DNA of 64,000 bases from Periconia sp. R9002 (Eukaryota > Ascomycota > Dothideomycetes > Pleosporales > Periconiaceae): positions 667,061 through 731,060 of the forward strand of contig JAMAHW010000008.1 in the NCBI GenBank assembly GCA_023627715.1, given 5' to 3'. The translations under genes and the position numbers were made by a program. The notes beneath the pieces were generated by a model. That model was not told where the DNA came from, searched no databases, and saw nothing but the letters and a program-made list of their open reading frames with translations. Below, piece by piece: positions 33,312-44,032 of this stretch (its first letter is position 1; the number at the start of each line of letters is the position of its first letter).

Positions 33312-33919
33312 TGTTGCGATGATCTGTTTGTGTATGAGGCGAGGCTTTCGTTGTGATCAGTCAACGGGTATAACCACATGCGAATAGTCCCTAGGTGTCC
33401 ACAATCTTGTGTCCGCAACACCAAAAGCACAAGAGATGAAAATGCAATGGTTGGTTAGTAGTGTGGTTGTTGTGCCACTGGACCTGCCTTTTAGAGATTC
33501 AGAGTGCTACGATTTATGTCGTCATGTGGGTGCATCTTGTTTTTGCGTTGAGCAACAAGACTTTATTCAATGTTGTCCATGAACTGAGCATCAAATGAGA
33601 TCGAGGCCGTTCCCAATAACTAGCAAGCAAGCACGTGCAGCCGTGATTGAAGCGGAGCGCGCAAATATTGTTCCGAAGCTAGACTTCCGGGCCTTGGCAG
33701 TCGGTCGGCGTCACCAAGCTTAATCCCGCAAGCAGGTAGCAGCTCTACACCGTTAACTGCCAACCTCATCAAAGAACCCCACCGCCCTCCATTCAGCCCT
33801 TTGTTTGCTCTCACAATACAGTCACATCCAGCTTATTTCCGCTCTTGGCTATTAGATCGCATTTGCTATTATCGGAGGTTAAACAAGGCTGGCCGCGCGA
33901 TAGTCGCGCCTCTCCCATC
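33312..33919. other. divergent promoter region, nucleotidyltransferase/TFG1
   Basis: 608 bp between divergent starts. The frame of TFG1 is open upstream to about 33845, but no ATG lies there. No motif beyond ordinary promoter DNA. Confidence 0.5.
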
Positions 33920-35928
33920 ATGAACGGCGCGCCCAACTTCGCTCCCCCAACAGGCTCTACTGCCAACGCCTCTCCTATCAACGGCGCTACTGCAAACAAC
34001 TCTATCGTTCATCCCTCTTCAAGTACATCTCCCGCAACCATGACCGGAAATACACCTACTGCTCGAACTGGTCCTCCACGACGGCGTAAGCCGCGCGGAG
34101 CAGATCCATTGCGCGCTCCCCGGAGGCCTCTCAAAACAATCGCCCGCCCTATCACCTCCCTCACTACCATGAACCAGACGAGCCGCGAGCACAATGCCCC
34201 CAGTGCGCATGACGTTGGACCTGGCAAACCCAGCACTGTTCAAGACTACCGCAACGAGCTTCTCTCACAAGGTGCTCGTTCTTTTCCTCTTGTCGTCTCT
34301 CGCAAGGACCTCGCCGGCCTACGTCATCATGTCATGCGACTCCATTCCAAAGATCATATCAATCCTGAGGACGACAACCAATTCACTCCGCCCGTACGCT
34401 TGCATCGTCGCGACCCTCGTGCACCTCCCAGCGGTGCTGGTGCACAAATAGTAGAAGAGGAGGATACAAAGGAAGACATCGAAGAGAGCAAGGAGCGTGA
34501 GCGGATGGAGATGCAGCGGGAAGAGCGACGCAAGCAACGGGAAGAGAATCAAGCCAAGATCGCCCCAACCGGTGTCAAAAAGCAGCCAGCCTTCCAGAAA
34601 AAGACTGAGCAGAAGTATCGACCTGATGATACGCCCGAGTCTAGAAAGCGCGCCGCCCTCCGTTACGAAGAGACTCTTCCTTGGCATCTTGAAGACTTTG
34701 ATAATAAGCAGACGTGGGTTGGGACCTACGAGTCGGCATTTTCGGATGCCCATGTCATGTTAAATGCTGAAGGAGGTCAAACCATCCGGATGGTTCCACT
34801 GGAGAAGTGGTACCGATTCCAACCCAAGACAAAGGCAAAGTCCACCGAGGATCCAGAGCTTGTGAAGCAAAAGAGTTCAGGTTACTTCCAGAAGCTTGAA
34901 CAAAAGGTCCGGATCAAGCAAGAAGACGAGCAACGAGCCAAGGCCGCTAGAGGAATGCGTGTTCGCGCCGGTGGCGGTGCTGCCGACGAGGGCAGAATTC
35001 GCCGAGTAATCGCCGACGACCACCGCAGGCCAGATGCAGATGCAGACGACATCGATTTCAACGTGGAAGAAGATTTTGCTGACGATGAAGAGGGTCTTAA
35101 TGGTCTCTTTGAGGGAGAAGAAGCAGAAGTCAAGGACGCAGCCGAGAAGGTGAAACGTGACCAGCTCGCTGCTGCAGCATTTGACTTGCGCGATGAACAG
35201 GAGGTTGAACGTCAGGAGAGGGAGGAGCAAGAAGCAAAGGAGCAAGCGAAACAGTTGGAGAAAGCCCTGCGGAAGACCTTGGTGAAGCGTGAAAAGAACA
35301 TCGACTACGAGGAGGAAGGCGATAACCCCTATGAGAGCAGCAGTGATTCGGACACCACCGATGCTGAGGCCGAAAACGCGAAGGCCGATGAAGCCAAAAA
35401 AGCAGTTGAACAGAACGGCAAGCCTCAGGAAGGCGATAAGCCGGCATCTGGTACCTCAACCAAGGGGGCCAATACCCCTTCGGGTAATCATCGTCCTCTA
35501 GACGTTAGACAAAAGAAGCGGCCAGGATCTCCCAATCTATCTGAGGCTTCCGGCAATGAATCTTCGCGTAAGAAGCAGAAGAAGAAACACGACAAGTCGA
35601 CGCTCGGTCATGCTAGCCCCACCAGCAGCCGTGCGGGTAGCCCAGTAGCTTCTCGTAGGTTCATTTTCTATCAGTTTGAACCCTCGCTCAACATTTGCTT
35701 CATGTTCACGCGTGCTTACTTTCTATTACAGGTCTTCCCTCCGCTGTTGAGATCCATAGCGCTCTTCCTCCTGCAGGTATTAAGATGAAGGAGTTCATCA
35801 CTCGCTTCAGAGGCCGGATCGATAAGACCAACACTTCCGAGTTCATCAAGCTCGTCAAGGTTGTAGCCAAGTACGACAAGGAGCGCGGTTGGTTGACACC
35901 ACTGCCAGAGCTCCCGAAACACGTGTGA
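33920..35928 (+). CDS. TFG1: TFIIF alpha subunit (RAP74/Tfg1)
   Basis: Large subunit of general transcription factor TFIIF, which escorts RNA polymerase II into the preinitiation complex. Exons are 33920-35654 and 35732-35928, joined across a 77-nt intron (donor C/GTAGGT) that restores SR/LPSAVEIHSALPPAG; the product is 643 aa. The start is the first ATG (MNGAPNFAPP). The N-terminal half holds the dimerisation and polymerase region (FPLVVSRKDLAGLRHHVMRL, YEETLPWHLEDFDNKQTWVG, MVPLEKWYRFQPK). The centre is long, acidic and basic by turns and low in complexity. The C-terminus is the winged-helix domain (MKEFITRFRGRIDKTNTSEF, IKLVKVVAKY). A nearby donor AG/GTTCAT would lead to a stop. Confidence 0.93.
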
Positions 35929-36241
35929 GGGCGGCTTTCTGCGGCATATTGGATGCGTCAACGGATATGATGATCTGCTTCCATTGCCATTCATTCGGAA
36001 TTACCCAATATTCTTTATAACGGTTTGCTATTAGGACTATGAATCATTAAGCTCCCGATTATGAGCCTCTCGGAATTTCAACGTCTTGTTGCGTGTGGTG
36101 CAAGTTCGGGGCGTGTATATGTCTATTTTCTTTTCATGGGCCGTGGTAAGGCTTTATCGAGGCCTAATAGATACTAATGCTTACTGCCCACGAACATTTG
36201 ATCTGAGTAATCGTAGTTGCTGCGTGATGCACATGGTGTTT
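35929..36241. other. convergent intergenic region
   Basis: 313 bp between the 3' ends of TFG1 and the MFS gene. 3' UTR-like DNA only. Confidence 0.6.
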
Positions 36242-37827
36242 TCACACAGCCCCAACACTTTCCCTTTTCCTGAAACTCCACCCACCTCTCCAACCCACCC
36301 ATCGCGTCTCCCAAGGACCCCTCGCTACCATCGACAAGATAGCCAATCCAATAAACCCGACACTCGTACTCCCAGACCCTATCCAACCCGCCCTTGCATA
36401 AATGTGGTTCCCAGCCGCCGTACCAACAAGCTGCCCACAGAAAGTAAACACCATCAAAGCCGTATTGACACCGTTACGTCGCTTAGGCTCAACAGCGTAG
36501 ATAGCCGATCGATTCGCTATGGCCGCCGTTTGCATACCGAAATCGGCGAGGAAAGCTTGCAGCACCGGTCCTGATACGCTGAAGGGGCCGATGTAGGTTC
36601 CGAGACAGATACCGACGAGGCAGCAGAACAAACCTACGAGCACGGAGAGATGCGTATGGAAGCGATCCGTGACGTTGCGTGCGTAGAAGGGGCCGAAGCA
36701 CATTGCTGCTATACCGATGAGACCGAAGAGGCCAATGGTTAGGGGCGTGTAGTGATACGGATCGCCCGCGAGGAGGAAAGTAAGCGTAGTCCAGAATGAC
36801 GTGAACGTTGCGCTCGTGAAAAACGATGCCAGACACGCCTGCACGAGCACAGCGTGGCGGCCCATCATTTGTACGATGGTCCACAGGAGCTTGAAGTAGT
36901 TGAGGTTGGTGTTCGTGGAGGGGTAGTCGGGCATGAAGAGCCAGAGGAGGAGGAAGATGGCGTACTGCAAGCCGAACGACATCCAGTAAATGGCGCGCCA
37001 CGTCACGAAGTTGGTCACGATACCGGAGAGTAGGCGTGCGATGAGGATGCCGAGTTGGAGTCCTGATACTACGATGGAGAGGGCTGCTGCGCGGCGGTGC
37101 GGTGGTGCTAGGTCCCCGACTAGAGGTAGCATTAGTTGAGGCGTCACGGTCGTGACGGATACTATGAAGGAGAGAGCTGTGAAAACGGCGAGGTCGCCGG
37201 TTAGACAGAGTCCTAACCTGTATTTACTCAATGTCAGCGCCTATTCTTTGTCCTTGCATCCTTGAGGTTTCTACCTCATTGAGTGACTAGATCAAGCATT
37301 GTTCCCTTCTCTTTTCTCAATCGCAAATCACAACGAAACAAAGCAAAAAAAAAAAAAAATTACCAAACCGTAGCCGTGAACCCAACCAACCCCACAACAA
37401 AAGGCCGTCTCGGCAGCAAATCCCCCAACGGGCACAAAAACAACAGTCCCGCGGCATACCCGGCCTGCATGACCGTCGGGATCTGCGCCACATTCTCATA
37501 ATTCACGCCAAAGTCATCGGCCAGGATGTTCAGGATCGGATGCGTGTAGTACAGATTCGCGACCGTGAAGCCCGCGGCGAACGCGAAGAGGATGTTTAGT
37601 GGCATTGAGAACTGCGGCGGTTTTTCTGGGTCCCACCGACATTGTGGCGGCGTCCATGTTAGGACGTTGTACAACTTTCGCGTGCGTGATGGTGGTGGCG
37701 GTGGGGATTGCGTTGATGTCGGGGGCGGGGAATTGTTGGGGAGAGAAGCTGGAGTAACGGTTCCACCGCTCACTTCACTCAGCACCTTCTCCTCGTCGGT
37801 ACACGACTTTGCTTCGGACGACGTCAT
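36242..37827 (-). CDS. major facilitator superfamily transporter
   Basis: Membrane transporter of 479 aa from exons 37827-37364 and 37217-36242 (146-nt intron joining TVW/LGLCLTG). About 75 residues of Ser/Pro-rich cytosolic N-terminus precede a set of hydrophobic segments consistent with 12 helices. Motifs are ANLYYTHPILNILADDFGVN at helix 1-2, CPLGDLLPRRP in the place of the MFS loop 2-3 motif, and FMPDYP at the central loop. The AN(L)YY.PIL start resembles bacterial-like MFS drug exporters more than fungal sugar carriers, but the substrate is unknown. The start is the first in-frame ATG. The frame stays open upstream to a TTG only. Confidence 0.83.
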
Positions 37828-38461
37828 GGATGGTGGCTTTGAACGTGCGACCGATCCATTAATTACAGAACCCTTAAGATTTCTAGGAGCGTGCTGGAAT
37901 GCTGGATGGATGGTGACACAGGAAGAGAGGAGGGGGATTTTTTTTTCTTTATCAAGGACATTTGGTCCGGGTATTATTCGAGTCGATCGATGACGGAAAA
38001 GCCAATTGTTCGTTTCGGACAACAAGGAGCCGACATGCTTATCCGATAAGGAACTGCAGCGACTAGCCTTGGATTAGGGAGGCAGCAAAGCGAGATATTG
38101 CACAGGGCGATGACGCCAGATGGTGACAACAGGAGTGACAAGTCAGGTACTTAGTAGTGTACCAGGCGGTATGGTTACGCTAATCAGGTACATGTGCAAA
38201 TGTTTGGGTCTGGCGAGGTTATGGTTTTTACGAACTCCTCATCCATGCATTGGATTGTTGAAGCATGTTTGTAGGGTTAACACAGGCACTAAGCGTCATT
38301 GACTACAGAGATCTAAGTGGAATCCCAGCTTATCACGATGCGCGATCTATATTGGCCATACATGCAACCGACAGTTGCAGGCCCAGTCCTCTGCCCAATG
38401 ATTTTTTTGTACTATACGAGCATACATGGGGTTACATGCAAAAACGTTATTTACCCCACTC
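37828..38461. other. intergenic region
   Basis: 634 bp between the MFS start and the HGH1 3' end, both on the minus strand; holds the MFS promoter and HGH1 terminator DNA. Nothing else seen. Confidence 0.6.
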
Positions 38462-39818
38462 TTACACATCGACAAGCTGAAAGTCTTCATCATCGTCATC
38501 TTGGTTCCGCAGTGCCACCATCTTTCCAGCATCACCGCCCTCAGTCGGCACATCGTCGTCTTCTTCACCTTCCTCTTTTCTCATGATGACTTGTACCACT
38601 CTATCGCAAGCGTCTCGGACGCCTTCGTCGTTGATTTGAAGATGGCACTCTCTAACGATGGGATAGACCTTGACTTGTCGCATCACATCTCTTCCTTCTC
38701 TTGTCGTGCTCAACAATAGTAGTGTCTCCAAATGCGTCTTGACGATTTCTGGATCACTCTCGCGCTCCTTGTCCGGCTCCAGAAGCTGCAGCTCGTCAAG
38801 CATACCCTCGGTATCTTCATCTGCGTATTCCTCGGGGCCCATGAGGGGAAGAAGAAGATACGGAAGAAGGTTCGCGCCGATGGACGGTGGCGGAAGGCTT
38901 GGGTCTGGTGACAAGTTGGAAAGCAGTGTAGGATGTGATTTTGTGTTGAATGTTGCGTTCTTGATGGCGGATGCTACACCAAGGCGGCGGGTGTGTGACG
39001 GATGTGAAGTAAAGACTTGTAACTTAGTCAAAGGGATAATACTTGAATCATGCTCTTGCGGAGATGTAAGGTATTCGCGACCTTTGGGAAACTGATACAA
39101 GCGTGAGCCAAGATGAAAATAAGAAAAAGCATTATACATTTACCTTTCCCAGATCGGCGAAGAAGTACGACAAGTAGTTGAAATCTGCATCCTTGTTGTA
39201 TCCGCCTTCTGCACCCTTAACGAAGCAGTCCAGTAATTGATCCATGGCCCATTTTGAAGTGGACAACTCTTTGGGCACATCACGTTTCAGTTCTAGAATG
39301 CGCTGCATCGAGTCATGTTTTGCCATGTTGGCAAGGAGCATAGCGATTTCATTTGCATTAGGTTCCTTTTTGTTCTATTTTAAGGTCAGCTATGACATGT
39401 CTAGCTTGCTATTAGGGAACTGACATACAGTTATGCGAGACAAAAGTGTTTCAAGAAATGCGTCGTCGTTGGCAATATCTTTTAACACTTCGGCGTCGTC
39501 CGAGATGTTGATGAGCATTGTGAGGGCATTTTTGGCTATTGGTGTATAGTCCTTGACTAGCAGTTTCAAGTCTTTGACGGGTTCGAGCTGATTTCTTTTG
39601 AAAAGATTCAAGTCTGACTGCGAGTATCCGACGAGGTGCTCAGCAGCTTTGTAAAAGTTAGTCACACCTTCATGGGCGGGTGAAAAGCACGACCCATACC
39701 GACTTGTCTAATCTGGGTATTTCCATGATGTAGGAACTCAACAAGCTGTTGAAATGAACTTAGTAATTTGACCGTCTTTCCGTGAAGCTGCACATACCTC
39801 TTCTAGTTCAGTCGGCAT
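38462..39818 (-). CDS. HGH1: eEF2 folding chaperone Hgh1 (FAM203 family)
   Basis: Armadillo-like chaperone that in yeast helps fold translation elongation factor eEF2. Five exons on the minus strand: 39818-39798, 39745-39700, 39646-39429, 39374-39144 and 39091-38462. Introns are 52, 53, 54 and 52 nt; the product is 381 aa. The start MPTELEELVEFLHHGNTQIR is typical. Further blocks are AAEHLVGYSQ, KNALTMLINISDD, MLLANMAKHD, FNYLSYFFADLGK, FPKGREYLTS and LGVASAIKNATFN (the two conserved DUF383/DUF384 regions), followed by LPYLLLPLMGPEEYADEDTE. The C-terminus is very acidic (EEGEEDDDVP, DDDDEDFQLVDV). All joins fall where the family sequence needs them. Confidence 0.93.
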
Positions 39819-41272
39819 CTTGGACTTTTGTGAGATATTCTCTGTGTCTGATGACGAAACTTTTTAGGTGGGATAATTAAGGTTATCGATAACATGTTTT
39901 TGGTTTAGCGCCCACCCCACATATAGACTCAAGCAAACACATCGGGGTAGGTAGGTTGAGCAACATTGAATCCTTACATGTATATATAGCAACAACAGCA
40001 TGACCGCTGATACTTGAAACAAAACAACATTCTTACCATTCTGTTTCAAAGGCTAGTGTAAGCATGGTATGATGGGGAGAGTGGACAACCCGCCTCTCAC
40101 TGTCAGCACAGATTAGTTACTTTAGGAGAGGGGAAATCTCCCCTACACGCTGAGCACGTATGCTCGTGCTATGGCCATGCAGAAACTCGTTTGATTCGAC
40201 CAAGGAGCGAACGAACCGCTACTCATTGAACCTTGGAGAAATGCAAAGACAATGCGAGTGCTCAACTGCTTGAAGATGATGGCCCCATGGCTAACTACTT
40301 TTGGCCTAGTAAATGACCTCCATGGGGATACTGGCGGCTACTGACCGCCCGTGTAGGAGCCCGTCACATTGCTGAGCCGCTCACTTTGGCAGTGGCTGCA
40401 TTGATTCCCACACCTTTCGGCGAAATTGTGGAAAATATCAGCAATGGATTTAGATTGCATCAGCATACTCTTCGTGGCTTCTGTGGTGGTGTTGGTTCAC
40501 TTGACTCAGCGTTGATGTTGGATGGACTGGAAATAGCGAATGCTGCTTCGGAAACCACACATTCCGGATGTCTTCTTCCTTCATGCAGCGAGTCCAACTG
40601 TACAGTACATATACGGTGAATCGGACCGCTTCGTTGATCTCTGCACGAGGGGTCAGCCTGCAGTGTGTACAACGACTTTGTACATGTAGAGGAGGCATTT
40701 GCTGGCGTTGGGGTGCGTGACCAGCAGAGACCCGCAGCGCTCGAAATAGATCTTCCTCCAAGTAGACTAATCGAAGCGGGCCGCCGGTTACTTGTCACGT
40801 ACATTTGTGCCCTGTGCGCATGCGATAGGATAGAGTACCTGACGAATCGTTACGATATGCAGGGTTGCTTGCGCAAGGTTGGGGGTGTAGCGAGCTGCAC
40901 GACCTGGCGCTTAGAACATGTCCAGCCAACCATCCAGATTATAACCGCCGCTGATCAGGTCATGAAAGCGCTGAGCACTACCTGTCCCTTGATTGGTTTG
41001 TTCTGGCCACCATGATGCCCAAAGGAGCCGTTTGCTCCTACCAAGCCGCTATTGCCTTGCTGCATATGTACATTCTGTCCCTGACAAGTCGGCCTGCCAG
41101 GGAGCACAAACCATCTTAAACTCTATCACACCCCACAGCATCTGGAATGATGCACTTGCAGCTTGCTAACTGAATGTTGGTTCTTCCTTCGGATCCTCAG
41201 GAATCCGGACTGTGTCTGTATTTTTAGACAATTCAGTAACTTCAACAAGAACACAATCGACATTGATCAACC
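39819..41272. other. divergent intergenic region HGH1/744-aa gene
   Basis: 1.45 kb with promoters of both flanking genes. It contains the palindrome GTTATCGATAAC (39882-39893) 64-75 bp upstream of HGH1. Open frames between 40386 and 41015 have no coding character I can defend. Confidence 0.55.
39882..39893. promoter_or_regulatory. 12-bp palindrome upstream of HGH1
   Basis: Perfect palindrome GTTATCGATAAC just upstream of the HGH1 start. Its position suits a regulatory site, but I know no fungal factor with this site. Confidence 0.3.
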
Positions 41273-43507
41273 ATGGCAGGCCCAGCACTACAATTATTCC
41301 CTCCTCCGCCGCGGCCACCGAGACAGACGAGTCCAAACAAGAAACCTCGTAGCAAGAGTCGTACTCCAGAACCTGTCACAACAGACGCCATGGAACACAA
41401 CAACAAGAACCCAAGGCAGAAACCCGACTTACATCAATTGATCATACAGGTCAATTCGGTCCCTGTTTCGCCCGCGAGCTCTATAGCACCACCATCATCC
41501 GTGGCACCGCCACCACAGGCACACATATCACAGTCCAACGCTACCCAACTACCACCTCCGCCCCCAGGTAGACCCATCTTCAGCACGCCACCACGACAAC
41601 AACGGTCCTCACCAGCAGACCATAGCACAAACGCAAGAGCCCCGTCTCCATCATCTCTATTCAATAGTCAGCAAGGGAGACAATCACCTCGCTTTAGCCC
41701 AGAACCTAACCGTACTGTATCGCCCGCTTTCTCCACCAGTCCAACTTTGGTTCGAGCAAATAGCAGTGCAACGCAGTTCCGGAGTGCATCGCCACAGGGA
41801 GAAATTCCAATGCGATCTATATTCCCCGTGTATGACCCTACTAAGAGTCTTTCACACCAAGCATACAAGCCAACACAAGCCTCCCCTACTCATATCCCAA
41901 GAACTCAAATCAGTCGGTCCCCATACTCTCCAGAGTTTTACGTTCCTCACGGAAATGTCACACAAAATGGAGGAAGCACAAGCCCTCCACCCAAACCATT
42001 CTTCACACCATCAAACCTTTTGGACAACCTTTGGTTAGCTGCCAATGGACAGGCGGATCCGGCAGTGCAGGTTTATACATTACGCATGCACAGGGCGACT
42101 GTAGCAAACCCCACGATAACATTTGGTACCACGCCATCCCTCCCATTCTACAGTCTGGCCCAATCAAATCTAGCTGGAGACTGTGAAATACCTAGCATCA
42201 TGAATGAATTAGGAATCCAACGGCATCATCCCACTCAACCCCGGGTTCTCCCAATCGCTCAACTTGATCTCATGACACCCCCTTCCATGGATATTACAAA
42301 ATTCGATCCTCACCAACAAGAATCAGTCACTTTACTGACAAGCATTTTCCCCAAGTTGGCGGCGCTCCAGGCTCTTGATGCTGCGGCAAACTCTCCGGCA
42401 GCATCACATATTGCAGTTTCAGACCCAGGTGCAACATCACCGGCCGCTCAGCGATTAGCTGAAGATGTCATTGGGGGTGCAGCACAACGTGAGTGCTGCG
42501 CGCTGACGTGGACACGAGATGATCCCACTCAACAAGCAAACCCATGGGCCAAACACTTGCCGTCAGAAGGGTCATACCAACTCAACCATCCTACTCTAGG
42601 TACCTTCCCTATCAAGCTGGAAGGTGACTGTTCCACCATCAACAGCCCATCCACGCGTCCAGTTACCCAAATATACGGGCACAACATGCCGTCAACTCCC
42701 ACCCTCCGTCAAAAACCCGCTTCCATCACTCTTTTAAACCCTTACATCCTATCCCCATCCTCGCCGCGTGCCAACGCCTTCTCGCCTCTCCAACCACCAC
42801 CCCGAGTCGATAGCCTCCGAGCAGATACACGACCCATCTCCATCACTCCCTCGGAGATGTCCGTAACCCAACTCCCGACCACAACCGATGCCACCGCCGA
42901 CGACAGCATGCTAGCCCGCCTCGACTTCACAAACGACGCCCTAATCCTCAACCTGGGCGCCCTCACACGCTTCGGCAACCCCTTCCTCGTCGACGTCGCC
43001 GCATCAGCCCTCCTCGCCATCGCCGTCGCCGAAGCCTCCCGCGGCAAGAAGTCCAGCAGACACGCCAGCCAAGAAAACTTCGAGCCCCCTCCCCCCAGTC
43101 TCGACCTCGGCCCCAAACCCGAATCCGACGCAAAGGCCTTCAAGGCCGCTTTCAAGGACGGCTTCAATGCTTTTGGCGGCAAGGCAAAACCGCCCCTCCC
43201 ACCCTCCACGCTGCGCAAGTGGTCGATGAAGAGCTCTGCGAGCACTTCTTCGAAGAGCGATTCCTTCGACAAGGACATCGAGCTTGGCGATTGGTACGGT
43301 CAGACCAAGGCGAAACCGAAGATGACGGCCAAGGAGAAGAAGGCGCAGAAGAAAAAGGAGGAGGAGGAGAAGTTGCCGTTTGTGGCGCGGACCGTGATTA
43401 GTGTGTTGACGTTTGCATTTAAGACGGCTGTGTTTGTGTTGAAAATTGCGATCAAGATCGTCACTGGTATGGTGGTTATGATCACGAGGAATTGGAGTAA
43501 GTTGTGA
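41273..43507 (+). CDS. 744-aa Pro/Ser-rich protein with hydrophobic C-terminus
   Basis: Single-exon protein, no named family recognised with confidence. The N-terminal 260 residues are Pro/Ser-rich and probably disordered, with a LFPPPPRPPRQ start. A more ordered centre includes NLLDNLWLAANGQADPAVQV, YSLAQSNLAGDCEIPSIMNE and LDFTNDALILNLGALTRFGN, followed by a hydrophobic helix (FLVDVAASALLAIAVAE). The last 45 residues alternate hydrophobic stretches with Lys (VISVLTFAFKTAVFVLKIAI), like a membrane-attached or amphipathic tail, after a Lys/Glu-rich coil. Fungal proteins with this layout are sometimes called acetylserotonin methyltransferase-like; I see no methyltransferase motif and would not use that name. 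Confidence 0.72.
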   Translation: MAGPALQLFPPPPRPPRQTSPNKKPRSKSRTPEPVTTDAMEHNNKNPRQKPDLHQLIIQVNSVPVSPASSIAPPSSVAPPPQAHISQSNATQLPPPPPGRPIFSTPPRQQRSSPADHSTNARAPSPSSLFNSQQGRQSPRFSPEPNRTVSPAFSTSPTLVRANSSATQFRSASPQGEIPMRSIFPVYDPTKSLSHQAYKPTQASPTHIPRTQISRSPYSPEFYVPHGNVTQNGGSTSPPPKPFFTPSNLLDNLWLAANGQADPAVQVYTLRMHRATVANPTITFGTTPSLPFYSLAQSNLAGDCEIPSIMNELGIQRHHPTQPRVLPIAQLDLMTPPSMDITKFDPHQQESVTLLTSIFPKLAALQALDAAANSPAASHIAVSDPGATSPAAQRLAEDVIGGAAQRECCALTWTRDDPTQQANPWAKHLPSEGSYQLNHPTLGTFPIKLEGDCSTINSPSTRPVTQIYGHNMPSTPTLRQKPASITLLNPYILSPSSPRANAFSPLQPPPRVDSLRADTRPISITPSEMSVTQLPTTTDATADDSMLARLDFTNDALILNLGALTRFGNPFLVDVAASALLAIAVAEASRGKKSSRHASQENFEPPPPSLDLGPKPESDAKAFKAAFKDGFNAFGGKAKPPLPPSTLRKWSMKSSASTSSKSDSFDKDIELGDWYGQTKAKPKMTAKEKKAQKKKEEEEKLPFVARTVISVLTFAFKTAVFVLKIAIKIVTGMVVMITRNWSKL

Positions 43508-44032
43508 GGTGGAGTGGATTGGAAATCAATTCCTCCTCTACAAATGCCACTTCTCTCCCATGTCCATGAATGGGGAACAACCAATATCCACGATGGGGCT
43601 GTTGCTCTTATCATGGTTTGTACTTGTTCCCAAGGAGTTTCTGTTGCTGTATATACGCTGCTCTCCGGCCTTTTCTTCTATTTTTCTCTTTTTCATATTT
43701 CTTTGTGTTTTATTTTTGGGACGCTTTAAGATTCATGGCACGAGATACCTTTGCTTTCTTTCATCATACCTTTGCTACCGACGTAGCAACTAATCAAACC
43801 TTTTTTTCTTCCTGACTCTTGCCTATTTCAAATGTGACTTGGGACTTGTTGTCTGGGGTGTAAACAACGCACGCACACGCTCGCGTTTGTTTGTTTACCT
43901 CTTTCCGTTTGTTGTGCGAGCTAGTAGTATAAAGAGCCTGCGCCTCGTCTCTCACTCACTCACTTGCTCTGCACCTCGCCAACCCAACCCGCGCACAACC
44001 CTCACACAACCATACGCGGCGATTGCAGCAAG
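43508..44032. other. intergenic region
   Basis: 525 bp between two plus-strand genes. C/T-rich close to the downstream start, as in a fungal promoter and leader. No gene. Confidence 0.6.
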
